Origin: Sarcomyxa edulis
Taxonomy: Eukaryota > Basidiomycota > Agaricomycetes > Agaricales > Mycenaceae
Assembly (NCBI GenBank): GCA_009761415.1
Contig: QUOL01000013.1
Span: 176,501 to 240,500, forward strand
Direction of reading: 5' to 3'
Length of the DNA: 64,000 bases
The stretch's first letter is position 1. Every line of letters begins with the position of its first letter. This document shows, piece after piece, positions 1 to 12,100 of this stretch. Made by a program: the position numbers and the translations under genes. The notes under the pieces were generated by a model, which did no database searches, was not told the DNA's origin, and was given only the letters and a program-made list of their open reading frames with translations.

Positions 1-871
1 TTAAATTTTATGTTATGAAATAAAATCATATAATCCACTCACCAAGATACTGGAAAAGAAGATAAAAATCGAGCAAGATGAGACTGAAGTTTGCGCTGTG
101 GGAACCTTGAAAACATGGGTTCTCAGTCAATTTTGAGCCAAAGTGTAGCCAAAAAAGGGAACGTACGAAGAAGATAAGGATATTGGACGTGAATATGAGA
201 TTTGGAATGTCAAAAGTGAAGGGAAGAAGGAAGCTCTCGTCGTCGTATCGTCGTCGTTGGGGTCGGTGACAAGCACGGTGACATACATAGCGGTGACATG
301 GGTCACACAGCATTTGGCCCAAGCCGCGAAGCCGCCGACCATCATAGTCCTGAGTCCTCCATAGTTGGAACTCACTCCTTTCGAGACCTACGGGTCCGAC
401 ACAAACTCATGCTTGGATTATGATCAGACTAACATCAGGCAAATGGGAGAAGAATTGCGCGAGGAAAGAAACTGAGCGGAAAAATCGTCGTTTCTTTCGT
501 TTTCGAGCTGGCAAGTGAAAACATACATCTCTGCTACTACTTTTTCGAGACTGCCTATCTAATACATCCTCTTAAGACTCATCTCGGCCCTTCGATGTCT
601 TGTGAAGCTCCAATCGTCTTCCTCACAAACGACCAAGGAGGACGAATGTTAAATTGTATCTCCGGTGAGTGTTCTGGGGATTTCTCTGCGTTTACCTGAT
701 TTCTCTCTACTTGTTGTTGACTTGTAGTTGACTTGCAGATATGTATGTCCTAGAGAACGAAGAAGACTGGTATCTTGATATGATACGATGCCTATGATTC
801 GAACGAGATCGCATAATCATCTCGAGGCACTCCAGAGATACTCCGAGGATTAGCCTTCATCGTAATCTATG

Positions 872-880
872 ATCAGATAA
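872..880 (+). promoter_or_regulatory. Iron-GATA type site ATCAGATAA
   Basis: ATCAGATAA matches the ATCWGATAA consensus of fungal iron-responsive GATA repressors (the Urbs1/SreA/Sre1 type). It lies about 350 bp upstream of a ferric reductase start, where such a factor would be expected to act. A near-match, TCTGATTAG, follows at about 895-903. Binding is inferred from the motif and its context only. Confidence 0.5.
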
Positions 881-1112
881 CCACGCCAAGTCTAATCTGA
901 TTAGATTGCAATTTGTCCTCGGGCAAGGCAGTTTGCGTCGATCACTAGCAACTCCTGGCAACTCCGTCTTGACTTTCTTGGTATATCGTTCACTACCGGT
1001 GCCTCGCACATAGCTTACTCCCCGTAATCACAGTCATTTCCGGCCACACACTGGAGGCCCTTTTTTCAGTCGTACCTAGATCATCCACCGATCTTTCGTC
1101 TATTGCAATGCA

Positions 1113-1119
1113 TATAAAA
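1113..1119 (+). promoter_or_regulatory. TATA-like box
   Basis: TATAAAA lies about 115 bp upstream of the reductase start codon, followed by a pyrimidine-rich stretch typical of a fungal core promoter. Confidence 0.5.
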
Positions 1120-1231
1120 CCCGCAGATGCTTCTTTTCTACCCCGTCGCACCTCGTCCACAGAGGCATCCACCTTCTTGCCCTACTCGGTACTTCCCCGC
1201 ATAACGACAATTACGACTATTAGCATCGACG

Positions 1232-4112
1232 ATGTCTTCCCATAGTGCTATCAATGCAACGTCCTTGGCGAAAGCCACCAACCCCGACAAGCCGTTTTAT
1301 AGGCATAGGAATTCGGCATATCCGCACCAGATGTGGTATCTTTTCGCCTGCTTGATATTCACTGTCATGTGTCTACAGTGGGGCTCTTGGGCGTGGACTG
1401 CATTGGTCAACGCTTCTCGTAGGCGCAATAAACGTGCTGCGGCGTCTGCCTCAAAGCCAGGATCCACTTCGGCTGCTCGCCATGACCCGGAACTTGGTAC
1501 TGGCAATGGCACCAACGTCATCGCCGACACCAGTGCCTCGCGACCCATGTCTCTTCGTTATGTCCCAACCTACATAGTCTCGGCCATCCGCACTCTCCTC
1601 TTCAGGAAGACTGTTACCTTCACGATCCCCATGATTTCCTTTTCCGGGTCTGTTTTTTTAGCTTTTTATTGTGTTCGTTTTCTAACTGACCTCTTATTAA
1701 CCTGCAGGCCGAGATATTTTATCTTGGACCAATATATATTAAATGTAGCCGAGCTCATCTTGACTGTTGCATATATTGTCGGCTTGTTCACGTGGGAGTT
1801 CGTCAACAGTACGCTGAAATTTCCTATTTGTCCCATATTCCTAGCTTCTTTCAATCACGTATACCGCGACACTAATGCACGTTGAACCATGTAGCAACGA
1901 ATCTCGCCGGTCTACATCTAAACCAAAAATACTGGTCAAACCGCGCAGGTACTCTAGCCACTGCGCAGTTCCCCTTGATTACCGTCTTAGGTACCAAGAA
2001 CATCATTAGTAGTAAGCAACTTGTCTTTGAGATTCTGGTGCATCGATCTTACTTCATGTTTTTGTAGTGGCGACTCGCATCAGCACCGAACGTGTCAACT
2101 ATCTTCATCGCATGACCGCTCGGGTCATGTTCGTCCTTCTTTGGGTCCATGTTGCTGGCAGGGTATGTTATGCTCCTTCGTTTTGAATGGCCTTTTTCCA
2201 CTGTTTCCACATCCTGATCGTCATCCATGTCCCTAGGCTCAAGTTGTTGGGGTTAGCGCATACGACATGACCACTCAATGGATGAAACTTGGAATCCTTG
2301 GAACTGTTGCGTTTTTCGTCCTTATCGTTACATCTATACGTCCTGTTCGGAAGGAAGCATATGAGCTGTTTTTCTTGACCCATTTCGTCATGGCTTTGTG
2401 AGTTTGCGGATTCGTTCCCGTTCATTCCCTCATGCTGATAATTGCGACAGGATCACGCTTGTCGGAACTTACTACCACGTCAGGAAGTTCACGTGAGTTT
2501 GATAATCAAATCCAAAACCCTTCTTTGTTCGTATTAATACGACCATAAATCGATTGAACGTTTCTGTCCTACAGATTCCATCAATACATGTGGCCATGCT
2601 TCATCATTTGGGGCCTTGACCGTCTTATCCGTGTTGGCCGCATCGCCTTTTTCAACTTCTCTCACTACTTCTCTCGATCCATCTCAAACATCTCCACTGT
2701 ATCACCCTCCTCATCCTCTTCGTCTCTCCCGCCAAATGTTACGCCTCAGGTCCACACACAAGCAACGCTTACCATGCTTTCGAGTCACTGCGTTCAAGTG
2801 ACCATTCCCCGTCCACCTCTTTTCCATTGGTCTCCTGGACAAAGCGCCATGCTCATTATCCCAAGAGTATACACACTTACAGGACTCCCGCTCGAGGCAC
2901 ATCCTTTCACCATCTCCAGTTACGACTCCTCCCTTCACGCACCGGGTATTCTTGCGGATGCTGCCAGCGATGACGAAAAGGCTTTCGAGAAAGCTGAACA
3001 CAGGAATCCGTTCTCGCACGATCTAGTCTTCCTCATCAACTCGCACAAGGGTTTTACACGGCGTCTGGCAGCGGCCGCGATCAAGGCTGCCAACTCGAGT
3101 ATCGATCCTTCCAACGAAAAAACCTCGAAACCCAAAACCTTCAAAGTTCTGATCGACGGTCCGTACGGGGTGTCTCCTGATCTAACTGGATGCGAGACTG
3201 TTGTACTTATTGCTGGTACGCGTGTTAGAGTTTATTTTGTGGTTTAGGGATACTGATCGCTCTTTGGATACATAGGTGGTTCTGGCATCGCGTACACTCT
3301 TCCCGTATTTTTGGATCTTGTTCAGTTCGTCGATTGCCCTCATTATATTTCGGTGGCTAGTACTGATCTTACTTAGATGTGTCAAGCTGGGAAAGAGCGA
3401 CACCACAAGGGTCGTATTTATCTGGGCCATTCGTTCAGCGGGTATGTTCTGTCTTCCCCGTGCCTTTCTTTCTCGATACTCAATCTAGGTATGCGCCAGA
3501 GCATCTTAATTGGATATCAACTCCTATGTTTCAATCACTCTCGCAGCTCTCTCCCTCTCTTGGGTTGACTGTCGAAGTCAACATATACGTTACAGACGAC
3601 CACAACGCCAACCCCGAGGAGGATTGGGACGACGATTCTATCCATGGCAGTGACGAGGCAAACTCTGAGTCCCGGGAGTCCGATGAAACGGAGCTAGAAA
3701 ATCCAATCAGCCCCGTTAGCCGGACTCCAACCTTTGTGCAGCATGGTTCTGGCTCGGAGAACGAGAAGCCCCGCAAGTTCTCAGTCAAAGGAGCAAAGAG
3801 ATGTCCTATCTCAAAGGCGCAAGAGGGCGAGATGCTCAGCCTTTCGTGTGTGTCGACGTTCGTTGGGCGGCCCGATCTTGGACATATTTTGCGCGATACG
3901 GTAGAAGGAACTGTCACTGGGGGAGAAGTTTCTGTTCACGGTATGATTCAAGTTTCGATCTCTTGCACGAACTCGCATTGAAATTTCCTTGCATAGTCTG
4001 TGGTTCTACCGGAATAGCGAACGCCGTTCGCTCTGCACTAGCTTACAATCCTACCAACGTTCTGAGAGGCGGAGCGACTGTTTCCCTGCATGTCGAGTCG
4101 TTTGGTCTCTGA
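1232..4112 (+). CDS. Ferric/cupric reductase transmembrane component (FRE family)
   Basis: Membrane flavocytochrome that reduces Fe(III) or Cu(II) with electrons passed from NADPH through FAD and two haems. The first ATG (1232) opens an exon with transmembrane segments (MWYLFACLIFTVMCL). Later exons give RAGTLATAQFPLITVLGTKN, then a helix pair with HRM and WVHVAG histidines that fit bis-haem ligands, then ELFFLTHFVMA and a helix beginning MWPCFIIWGLDR. The FAD-binding motif HPFTISSYD is at about 2903 and the NAD(P)-binding GGSGIAYTLP at about 3272-3300. An acidic insert (NPEEDWDDDS) interrupts the C-terminal domain. The protein ends ATVSLHVESFGL. At least eight exons have plausible GT-AG borders, and I saw no break. 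The upstream GATA-type site suggests iron control. The metal substrate cannot be told from sequence. Confidence 0.9.
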
Positions 4113-6309
4113 TCTTTATGCAATCTTCTCGGCGTCTTCCAACTCTCTATGAATATTGTCATGAACCTCCATAGATAAGTGTTCGCTCAAACAATCATCG
4201 AGTACGCCACACGGCAAGACAAGGGAACGGCCGTGAGTCCTACCCGAGTCCAGATATTGTAAGTTATGAGTCGTCCGTCCACATTTTCTGTTGAGATTTC
4301 TTGTATCATGATGCTGAATTTGGCTTTCATCAGACCATTCGACGTTGCACATGAGCCCTCTTTGTAGAGTGGTGGCACTTCGAGATCTGAGCATCTTTCT
4401 GCCGTCGGGACAGGCACCTGTGCATTTTGAACCGACAATGTTTTTCTATCGCACCGATGCCTCTATAGAGCTTGGCGGAAAGTCCCAAGACTTGGGAAAC
4501 TATATTGCGAAAGGTCCTGAAAGTCCTACGCGGTGTCTTGATCTTAAAATCGTTTCGTTCTGGGCCAGACGACCCTCGACCTCAAAGCCTATCAATTGCC
4601 TCTATTACAAGGCAGGTACTTCTCTTCACATTTGCCACGACTCAGACCCGAGTTCCTTGGCTTCAGACCCAGTGGCGCATGTATGTTCCCTAAAATCCAA
4701 ATCTTTCACGGAACCTTTACTTGCAACAAACGCGTGCGGTGGGCCATCTCTCTCCTTCCCGTTCTCGAAAGCGATCTTCAGCTTTACTTCTTCAAAATAA
4801 GACGAGCAGATTTGGCCTATACGCTGATCTTCCGCAATTTACGCCAAGCTTGTCCTCATGAGCGAATCCTCTTGGCCCTATTTTTTCGGCCCTTATCTCG
4901 TGCGTCCGGTTGATTGTATTGACGCTTGATCTTATCTGATTGAAATGAGGAGTAGACGTTGGCTGGGCATCCAGTCGCCCGTGTCCACAGTCAATATTCA
5001 ATACTCAATAATTCGAATAACCTGTGGTCTCGACGTGTCCAATTCCATCCAGTCGCATTCTCCCGATGACAATAGCCTTGCGATCGCACTTAGTAGTAGG
5101 TACCGAGCATGGTAGACGAGAGTGAGCATCTGATGTATCCCATGTTAAGTAAGTACTGTACTTATGTCTAGCAAGGTTATCGAACGTCTCGAGTGTCGGC
5201 GACTCGGAGCTGTGTCGGGTGTCGGACCCTGAACTTACTGGCCATCGTCGAAACGTGGTCCAAATTTAGACTGAACCTTTCCCCTTTTTTTCTCAAGGAT
5301 TCCGCAATCGGTGACTTACAATGGCGGTCCTTTGGCTTGCTGCTGCAGTCCTCGATTGACGGAGAAATGATTGTCTTCTGAAGGTTTTAGCTTTCACAAG
5401 CGCCGTCTGGCCTACGAAGAAAGGTTCGAAACTCGACTGCAAATCACTAAACATCCCTCCTTTGATGCTGAGGCGTGCTTTGGAGATAGGCCTTGATGGC
5501 GCGTACGCTTCTTTGATAGTTCTGTCTTGTGCTCATGACTTTACCATGATGTAGGGAGATATAAAACTCGACTCGAGCAATCGCAATCGATAGTCCACAA
5601 GTACGCCTCATAACTTGCCTTCTCGTCATCAAGGATCCCGAAGGTAAGTCTCAGAACCGAGCAACGTCCTATCGTTCAAAATTTGGAGTATCTCCGCAGG
5701 AGGTTTTTTTCTTCTTGTCGGCACAGAAATTTGTTACGGGCATGTTCTCTCGCGTCTAAATCCTCTCATTTTCTCTCAGGATACCAACGAAACTTGAAAC
5801 ACTTAGCTTGAAATTCCAGCTACTCAAACGGCTCAAATGTCTTCTCTTCACGGACTCCCACCTCGATGCGCTCCTCTTCGAAGTCTTCATGTTCTGTAGT
5901 CGCGTATCAGTGGTATTCTAGGCTGTTGTTGAAGACTAAAGTCGCAAGATGGGAACTATTGCCAATCGGTGTAGGGCAATATTCTGGGACCTGGTTCTGC
6001 TGGGACGCAATCGTGAATAATTTCAAACTCGTATTCTATATTCAAGTCACCCTGTAATTGTTGAAGTCGCGTGCAGCTCACCTTGAGCCCGACCTTCGTG
6101 AGCAATGCTTTGACTGGTTTGTATAGCGAGAACCCTATGACAAGTCTTACGCCGGAAGGTACTCGATTTCAAACATCATTTAGTTCGACAAACCAAATAT
6201 AACTTTACATTCGTACGAGAGAGAGAAAAAAATGCGTGGTACGTCCCCTTCTTGTCTCCACTCTATTCCCTCCCTGTATCTTCCCCGTACCGATTCCTAC
6301 GAGACCTTT
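4113..6309. other. Intergenic region with unresolved coding-like fragments
   Basis: No complete gene could be built. Coding-like patches occur on the plus strand at about 4470-4690, where a GTACTT...TTCAG intron could join SIASITRQ to TQWRM. Others occur on the minus strand at 4187-4438. Stops and frame changes break both. This may be a gene relic downstream of the reductase. A second GATA-type site (TTATCTGAT) is at 4932-4940. Confidence 0.35.
4932..4940 (-). promoter_or_regulatory. Second iron-GATA type site (ATCAGATAA on minus strand)
   Basis: TTATCTGAT is the reverse complement of ATCAGATAA, a perfect ATCWGATAA match. It lies about 820 bp past the end of the reductase. About one such match is expected by chance in 64 kb, so this copy alone is weak evidence. 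Confidence 0.25.
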
Positions 6310-6903
6310 CAACTATCTCCTCGGGGATTTCCATGTTTGTCTTCAAGACGAGCTTGGAGAGCTCCAGTAGTCTGTATGAAAGATTTTGTGGGTATTACCC
6401 ACGACGTGAATATCCTGCTTGTCTGCAATAGGCACACTCTTCGAACCAGGCTGGGTCTTTCTCTGGCCAGTAGTAGTAATTCGATTGAGCCGCTGCTATC
6501 GAGCTGGGCTATCGATGCCGAAGTCAGAAAAGATGTTGGGGCGTCCCACGGATTGGTCGTTGCCCTGAGCTCGTGAAGATGAAGGGAGGGAAGGGGGAGA
6601 GAAAGTGCCTGGGGGGATGTAGATGTCGATTGGGACGATGTTGCAGTGACTATAGCGAAACGAGTCGACATTGAGCTTGAAACGAGATGAATTGGCTGAT
6701 GACGGTACGGCCGATATAGAAGAATTTGTGCCTTGAACTGGCGAAGACGGCCGTAATCGATAAGGATTGATATAGGCAGTATCGTGGCGAGAGGGGGTCT
6801 CCTGAGAAGCGAAGGAGTTGTGGTTGGGCTGAAAACCCAACTGAAAGTCCACGATGAGTAGTTTATCATCAACCGCGACATCTATAATCAAAGTCAACTC
6901 AGC
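6310..6903 (-). pseudogene. Decayed copy of the 47.4-48.4 kb orphan gene
   Basis: Read on the minus strand, this matches the third exon of the gene at 47399-48428. It starts at the same splice acceptor context (TTATAG followed by ATGTCGCGGTT) and shares the blocks QETPSRH, VPIDIYIPP, and the tail YYYWPEKDPAWFEEC. Relative to the intact copy it lacks an internal segment, and the frame from the start meets a TAG where the parent reads SSIAATQ. The tail is conserved only in another frame. The first two exons of the parent were not found at higher coordinates. The gene of origin has no known function. Confidence 0.75.
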
Positions 6904-7167
6904 ATTGTCGGAAGAAAATCTAGCAGATCATTCCTCGGGCTATGCTCTCTGCAGGATCCCTGAATTTGGAATACTGCCAGTCAAGAGTCTTGACCATGCG
7001 GTATCAAAACGACGAATCTAGAGGCCGAGTCGTCACCTCAGAGCTCGTCAATGGCTGGCTGGTTCGCGTTCAGTGAGCCGATCGGGTAACTTGAAGTACT
7101 GTAAGTAGTGTCCTTCAAATCAATCTCTTGTGAAGCGCACCAATGATGAGCACAGAGAAGGTGTAGT

Positions 7168-7199
7168 ACATTTTTACGCGTGAATACGCGTCAAAATGT
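7168..7199. repeat. 32-bp inverted repeat containing two ACGCGT boxes
   Basis: The arms ACATTTTTACGCGT and ACGCGTCAAAATGT face each other around a GAAT spacer with one mismatch. Each arm carries ACGCGT, the MluI cell-cycle box core bound by fungal MBF-type factors. It lies about 870 bp upstream of the 8065 gene. Function is inferred from the motif only. Confidence 0.55.
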
Positions 7200-7983
7200 G
7201 CCTAGGATGTGCAGCTGTAAATTACCAAAACAAGTAATTACGACTGAGAAGGCCGGAAGAGCTCGTCACAGCGTCACAGTGCTTCCTTCGCTTCGCCTAT
7301 TGTTAGCTCATGTGCCGAATCGTATATTCTTCACAACCTCGATCTCGGAACGTCTGACGTCTGACATCCGAGAACGCTACGATGGTGTTCTCGGAGTCGC
7401 TGCACGAACGGTATATACCATATCAGGGTTGTGTATACATCGAATGGAAAGCTTCGAAGAAGTCAGAAGTAAAGAAGCCGCAGGTGTGGCACTGTTTGGA
7501 AAGCTCGTCTTTAGTCTCCGTTGACTGGCTCAAGCCAAGCTCAAGCATTCCTCAAAGATAATTTGTGATTATGAATGATTTCTACAAGGTTCCGGACGCG
7601 TCTTCGACAAATCACGAAGATGGTAAAACATCCATGATAAAGGTTTCGCTTTGGTGTGTGAGGTCTATGCGGATGTTGGTGAAATGGTAAAAGGGAATAT
7701 TGTAAAGTTAGACGCGTGAACGGTTACTATGGGAGAGGACTGGATCAGAAGTATGAAGTTCCAACGAACACGGAAGGATTTGCGTTTATTACTATATTCG
7801 GATGCATTGGGAATAAGGCAGGCTGCCATAGGCTGCCATTCGGCTAGAGTGGAAAAGGAAATTCGTCAGACTGTTACCGAAAAAGGAAACGTTCACCGAA
7901 TAATCACGATCGATCCATAGTGGCACACATAGGATGGCTGTGATGTGACTGGAACAAAGACGGTCACGAGGTCAAGCGTGGGC

Positions 7984-7990
7984 TTTATAA
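7984..7990 (+). promoter_or_regulatory. TATA-like box of the 8065 gene
   Basis: TTTATAA lies about 75 bp before the start codon at 8065, followed by a CT-rich stretch (TTTCGTTCACTACTTCCTC), a common layout for fungal core promoters. Confidence 0.5.
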
Positions 7991-8064
7991 GAGGCTCACC
8001 TTTCGTTCACTACTTCCTCAACACACTCTTCCAAGTTCCTCCTACTCAATAATCAGCAGCTAAA

Positions 8065-9122
8065 ATGCAGTCGAATCAGTCACTCTCAAAGTCATACCCT
8101 CAGCTATCCCTCAACAGCTCTCGAAGAAAAAGCCACATCAAGTCCCTCGTCTCCAGCCACACAAGCATGGGGCACAACACCAACCCACGTCGTCCACGCG
8201 GTCCTCGTCCGAAAGGCCCTTTCAGATACTACACTCTGCCTGATGCTGTCGATTCCCCGGGCGGTACAGGCAGCCGCAATAAATTTCGTGCCACTCCCGT
8301 TGTCACCGAAACTCCAGTCCCCGAGACTCCAGTCGCCGAACCTATTCGCCTTCCATCGTTTAAAGAACTTCTTGCCAGTATTCCATTCTTGTCTCCGCTG
8401 CCTGACAGCACGGAGTCAAAAGCTGCTGAAGAAACCAGTTCTGATGACACTCTGCGCGATGAGAAAGACCCGAAGGACCAGATGGAAACGGCATTGCAGC
8501 TCAAAGACAAGATGGATCGATACTACGACGCGCTTGGATGCGAGCCTCATGACCCAGAGTGGTCCGACAGTGATGTTAATGTCTTGAAAGAAGGTGAGTC
8601 CAACACCGATCCGCCTTGTCCCTATATGCGATCCTGACTCCGACTCTACAGCCACATACCAGCTCAAGCATGCAGCGCGTCATATTCGTAAGTTCAACGG
8701 AAACAGGGATCAGCTATTCGCCGAGCTGGAGAAGGAAAAGGTGGTGAGGATGAAGGCCGAGCGCCTCCTCAAGAGTCTTACCGGTAAAGTGCATAGTCAG
8801 TTCATAGAGGCCAGACAACTGATTTCTCTCACCTTTGATCCATTCAGGATATGAATATACGAGCACACCGGCCCCCTTGGTGTGGCCCAACGCGAATGGC
8901 TTCCACCGCAAACCATTGTCATCGAGGAGGGGCGCGGACACAGACCCTGCCGGTTCGAGCAACGGTGAGTCTGAGATCCTCGATTCCAGACCTTTCCGTT
9001 GATATTCTTCATATATAGGCTCTGTTGTTCGGAGACAGAGGGCGACCCCCTCACATAACGAGCAAGTGGGACCCTATCCCAAGGGACGCGTTGTGCAACC
9101 GACAACGGCACCAAGATGGTGA
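8065..9122 (+). CDS. Orphan Ser/Pro-rich coiled-coil protein, four exons
   Basis: I do not recognise this protein. Exons are 8065-8593, 8652-8783, 8848-8964, and 9019-9122. All three introns are phase 1 with GTGAGT or GTAAAG donors. The N-terminal half is basic and Ser/Pro-rich (RRPRGPRPKGP, then TPVVTETPVPETPVAEP). An acidic middle part (SSDDTLRDEKDPKDQ) follows, and exon 2 encodes a short helical, charged segment (FAELEKEKVVRMKAERLL) likely to form a coiled coil. The tail is basic and ends TAPRW. There is no signal peptide or membrane segment. The start is the first ATG after a TATA-like box. Low sequence complexity makes a scaffold or regulatory role possible, but nothing proves it. Confidence 0.7.
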
Positions 9123-12100
9123 GTACATTTGCCTGTTATAATGTGGGGTATCACAACTGACAGATGATATGCGTAGATGCGGGGATGACTCGGAAGGAAT
9201 GACTCTCACCTACACACTACACCTGGTTCCTTTTGCTTCGCATACTCGGAATATATGTACATGCCTAGATATATAATCATATGCTCTTCACTTTTCACCT
9301 CCCTCCAGCCCGAAGAAAGTGTCGTTGAACGTCGAAAACGAATGAGCTGTAGAGTGAGAGAGTGAGAGTTTGAGACAAAAGATCGTTATCGCGATCGCGT
9401 TGGATCCTGTACTTAGACTCCATTCATCTCTTCCCAGGACCAAGGCCTCACCTCCTTAGAACCTGACAACCATGAGTACCTTCGAATATTCATTTGCTTT
9501 CTATCAGCCAGCCATCCGTATAATCGAAACGATTTTCGCAACAGACTTTTCTTCAACTTCAATATCTGCAACTCTACATTCCAGAACTCGCACCCTCCCC
9601 ATCACCGTCCGTTATACCATTATTGGGATGGATACACATGACTCTGGGGTAGCCCTTCTAATCCGTATGAAGATCCTCGCTTTTTGCGCAAAATCAACCT
9701 CGTTTCTGACCTCGAAATGGCTTCGAAACTGGAGCACACAACGTGTATTTCTTCTATTTTATCCATTCCGTCTGTTTTCTGCGCAATGCAGCGTCAATCC
9801 AAGCTCTGACGAGTTGGATGCCGGTCCTCTGGGGACACGCCACGACGGAGCTGTCGGCAGATGGAGGGATACGTCTTGATCGGATTTCGAGGGAGCGACT
9901 CGGGGATGCGAATGCGGTGAGTTTCACTCCATCTATCTATATGTCCGTCTGAACTGCACTTGATACATCTGAGAGGCCAATCTATCATGCTACTGTCGTA
10001 TAAGGCCCATCGTTCTCATGTTCAAGTTGGACGAACGAGACACGTTCAGCAGTCCGTCTACTCTTAACAGAAACATTCAAGTTGGGTCGTCAATTTGGTT
10101 CTACTAGGATCTGATCCTACCGGGTTACTGTCTTCGGAGGCCATATTGTGCGACTTTCTCTCCCGGATATGCATTACTGGCTCCCATGCAAGTGGCCCCC
10201 TCCCATCAACCTCCCATATCGTTCTATAAGTTTAACTTCGACCCTCACTGTTTCAGTCGTTCATCGCGTCGCTCACCGTATCTCGTCCTTTTTTCTATGT
10301 GTGTTTTTTCCCTTTTCGTTGCTCGTTTACTATGTTGTCGTCCTCCTCTTTCGGGTACTCAGTCATCGAGATATAGGCTCGCGGTCTACGTATCTTATTC
10401 TAACTGCATGACTCGGCCCAACGTTTTTTCGACAGTCCCAAAACTTCTAGATCTCAGGCATCACTCTTCATTAGGTCTTGTACTCCGAAACGGAATCTTC
10501 TTCCTCATGAACATGTAAACTTCCATTTCCAAATTACTTCTTGATCTTCTACGCTCGTTGGCTGTTATGGATACGTGCATCTATCTTGTTGATCTCGGGC
10601 TCGTTCGGTCATGGCTGTGCATTATTGCGCACGGTTCGTTGCGTCTTGTGGATTGACGCGACTTATCCTTCCGGCTTGCGATTCACACACATTGTCTTGC
10701 ATTGTCTTGCAACATCACCTTGTTGTATCTTATGATACTCTCGGCGAATCTTACTCTCTTATATTCCCCCAGATAACTTTCTCTCGAGTCCCCAGGTCCC
10801 ACCATCCCGTCCTCAAGCGCGACCCTCCTGCGTACTCATGGTGAGCGTGCCTGGAAGCATTCTAGATGGAGATGAACGCTGGAGAGTTGTGAGTTTTGGT
10901 CCTTAAATTGCTGTGGCTTCCTTGGCTTACCTCGTATTTCTTCGAGACGGTGTACGGGTGTACACTCAGTTTGATCCTGGGAATCGAAGAATGACTAGAA
11001 TGTCTCCGTCAGCCAACCGACTGCGAGAGTCGATAAATATGTTCGTTGAAGTCTGATATGAGTGGCTGTGCTTGTTTGGATCGCAAGCTCTAGACAAGCT
11101 TCTAACCCAACTTTCAAAGGTCCTTCGGGTTTGCAGGTTGTCATCGACCTCCATGGTACGTCAGTTTTCATAGTCCATATCATGCTTTATACATTACTAT
11201 CATGAGTCTATCATCACTGCAGAGATTTGACAATGTGGAACTCGACGCCACAGACGATCGATAGATGGAAGTCAGGACAATCGCTCTACGTTCGCAAAAT
11301 TTACTGGGAATATAGTGAGGCCAGATATGTTTCTATGCTTTCGCGAACGTCGTTGACCTAGGCTTGTTCTGTCCGTTGACGGGTAGGCCTCAGACAGGTA
11401 TCGTGCTGCATTTGTGCTCGGCGTGCGTCTGTGAAGTAGATCGCACTTACCGAAGAGTGACAGGCTTACGGGACTCAAGAGTCAACGCTGGGGGGTGCCG
11501 GTCACAATGTTATGAGACCGAGAGCTCGGAATTTACGAAGAAGATGCCGACTGTGTCAGACTCGGAAACGTGCGTCCGATATGTACAAGTCTTGAAATCC
11601 TTGGACGTATCCTTCGTTCCTGGATGTCTATAGCGTCCTTGCAGAGAGGTGGACCCTTGACGACAAATACCATCGAATCAGGTTTCTGACGTTGTTTTAT
11701 TTGTATTAGATGCATCGTGTTCAAAGGCTAGAATTCTCCTATCAATGCAATCTTAGTTCCTCGTCGCAAGTAGACCACAATCATACCGTGTTTCAAGATC
11801 TTCCCGCGACGCAGAAATGGATCGAAGAGCGGGCTGGCAATTGAAGACTGTAACCATTCGGGATACATGAGTTCTCCGGTCGAGTCTACTCCGAGCCGAC
11901 TGGATGATTTATGAAAGTCGTTCCTCGACCTAGCATACTGCAAAATCCTGACAACAACCAGTCTCATCGGGGACGAATAGCGTTTCAGAAGATTTACGAA
12001 CAGTTGAATCGACACGCGGAAGACAGAGGCAGGGTTCTGGCGTCTAGATTGACAAGTACAGATAATCGATGATCATTGATAAAGCCGCAGGGAAGGGCAG

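Larger units (their letters stand above)
1..1231. other. 5' intergenic region, promoter of the ferric reductase
   Basis: No convincing gene was found. Open frames on the minus strand at 26-375 are short and low complexity and resemble no family I know. The right part is the promoter of the reductase that starts at 1232 and holds a TATA-like box and a GATA-type site, listed separately. Confidence 0.5.
6904..8064. other. Intergenic region with palindrome and core promoter of the 8065 gene
   Basis: I see no gene here. A frame at 7180-7524 lacks an ATG start, introns, and any recognised motif. The stretch holds a 32-bp palindrome with two ACGCGT boxes (7168-7199), two more ACGCGT boxes near 7597 and 7712, and a TATA-like box (7984-7990) before the gene at 8065. 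Confidence 0.5.

Noticed and set aside
6309..6881. 190-residue minus-strand frame MSRLMINYSSW
   Set aside because: This frame matches a shadow frame of the intact gene at 47.4 kb, not its coding frame, so it is not a real product.
7180..7524. 114-residue frame on the plus strand
   Set aside because: No ATG start, no motif, no introns, and it begins inside the palindrome.
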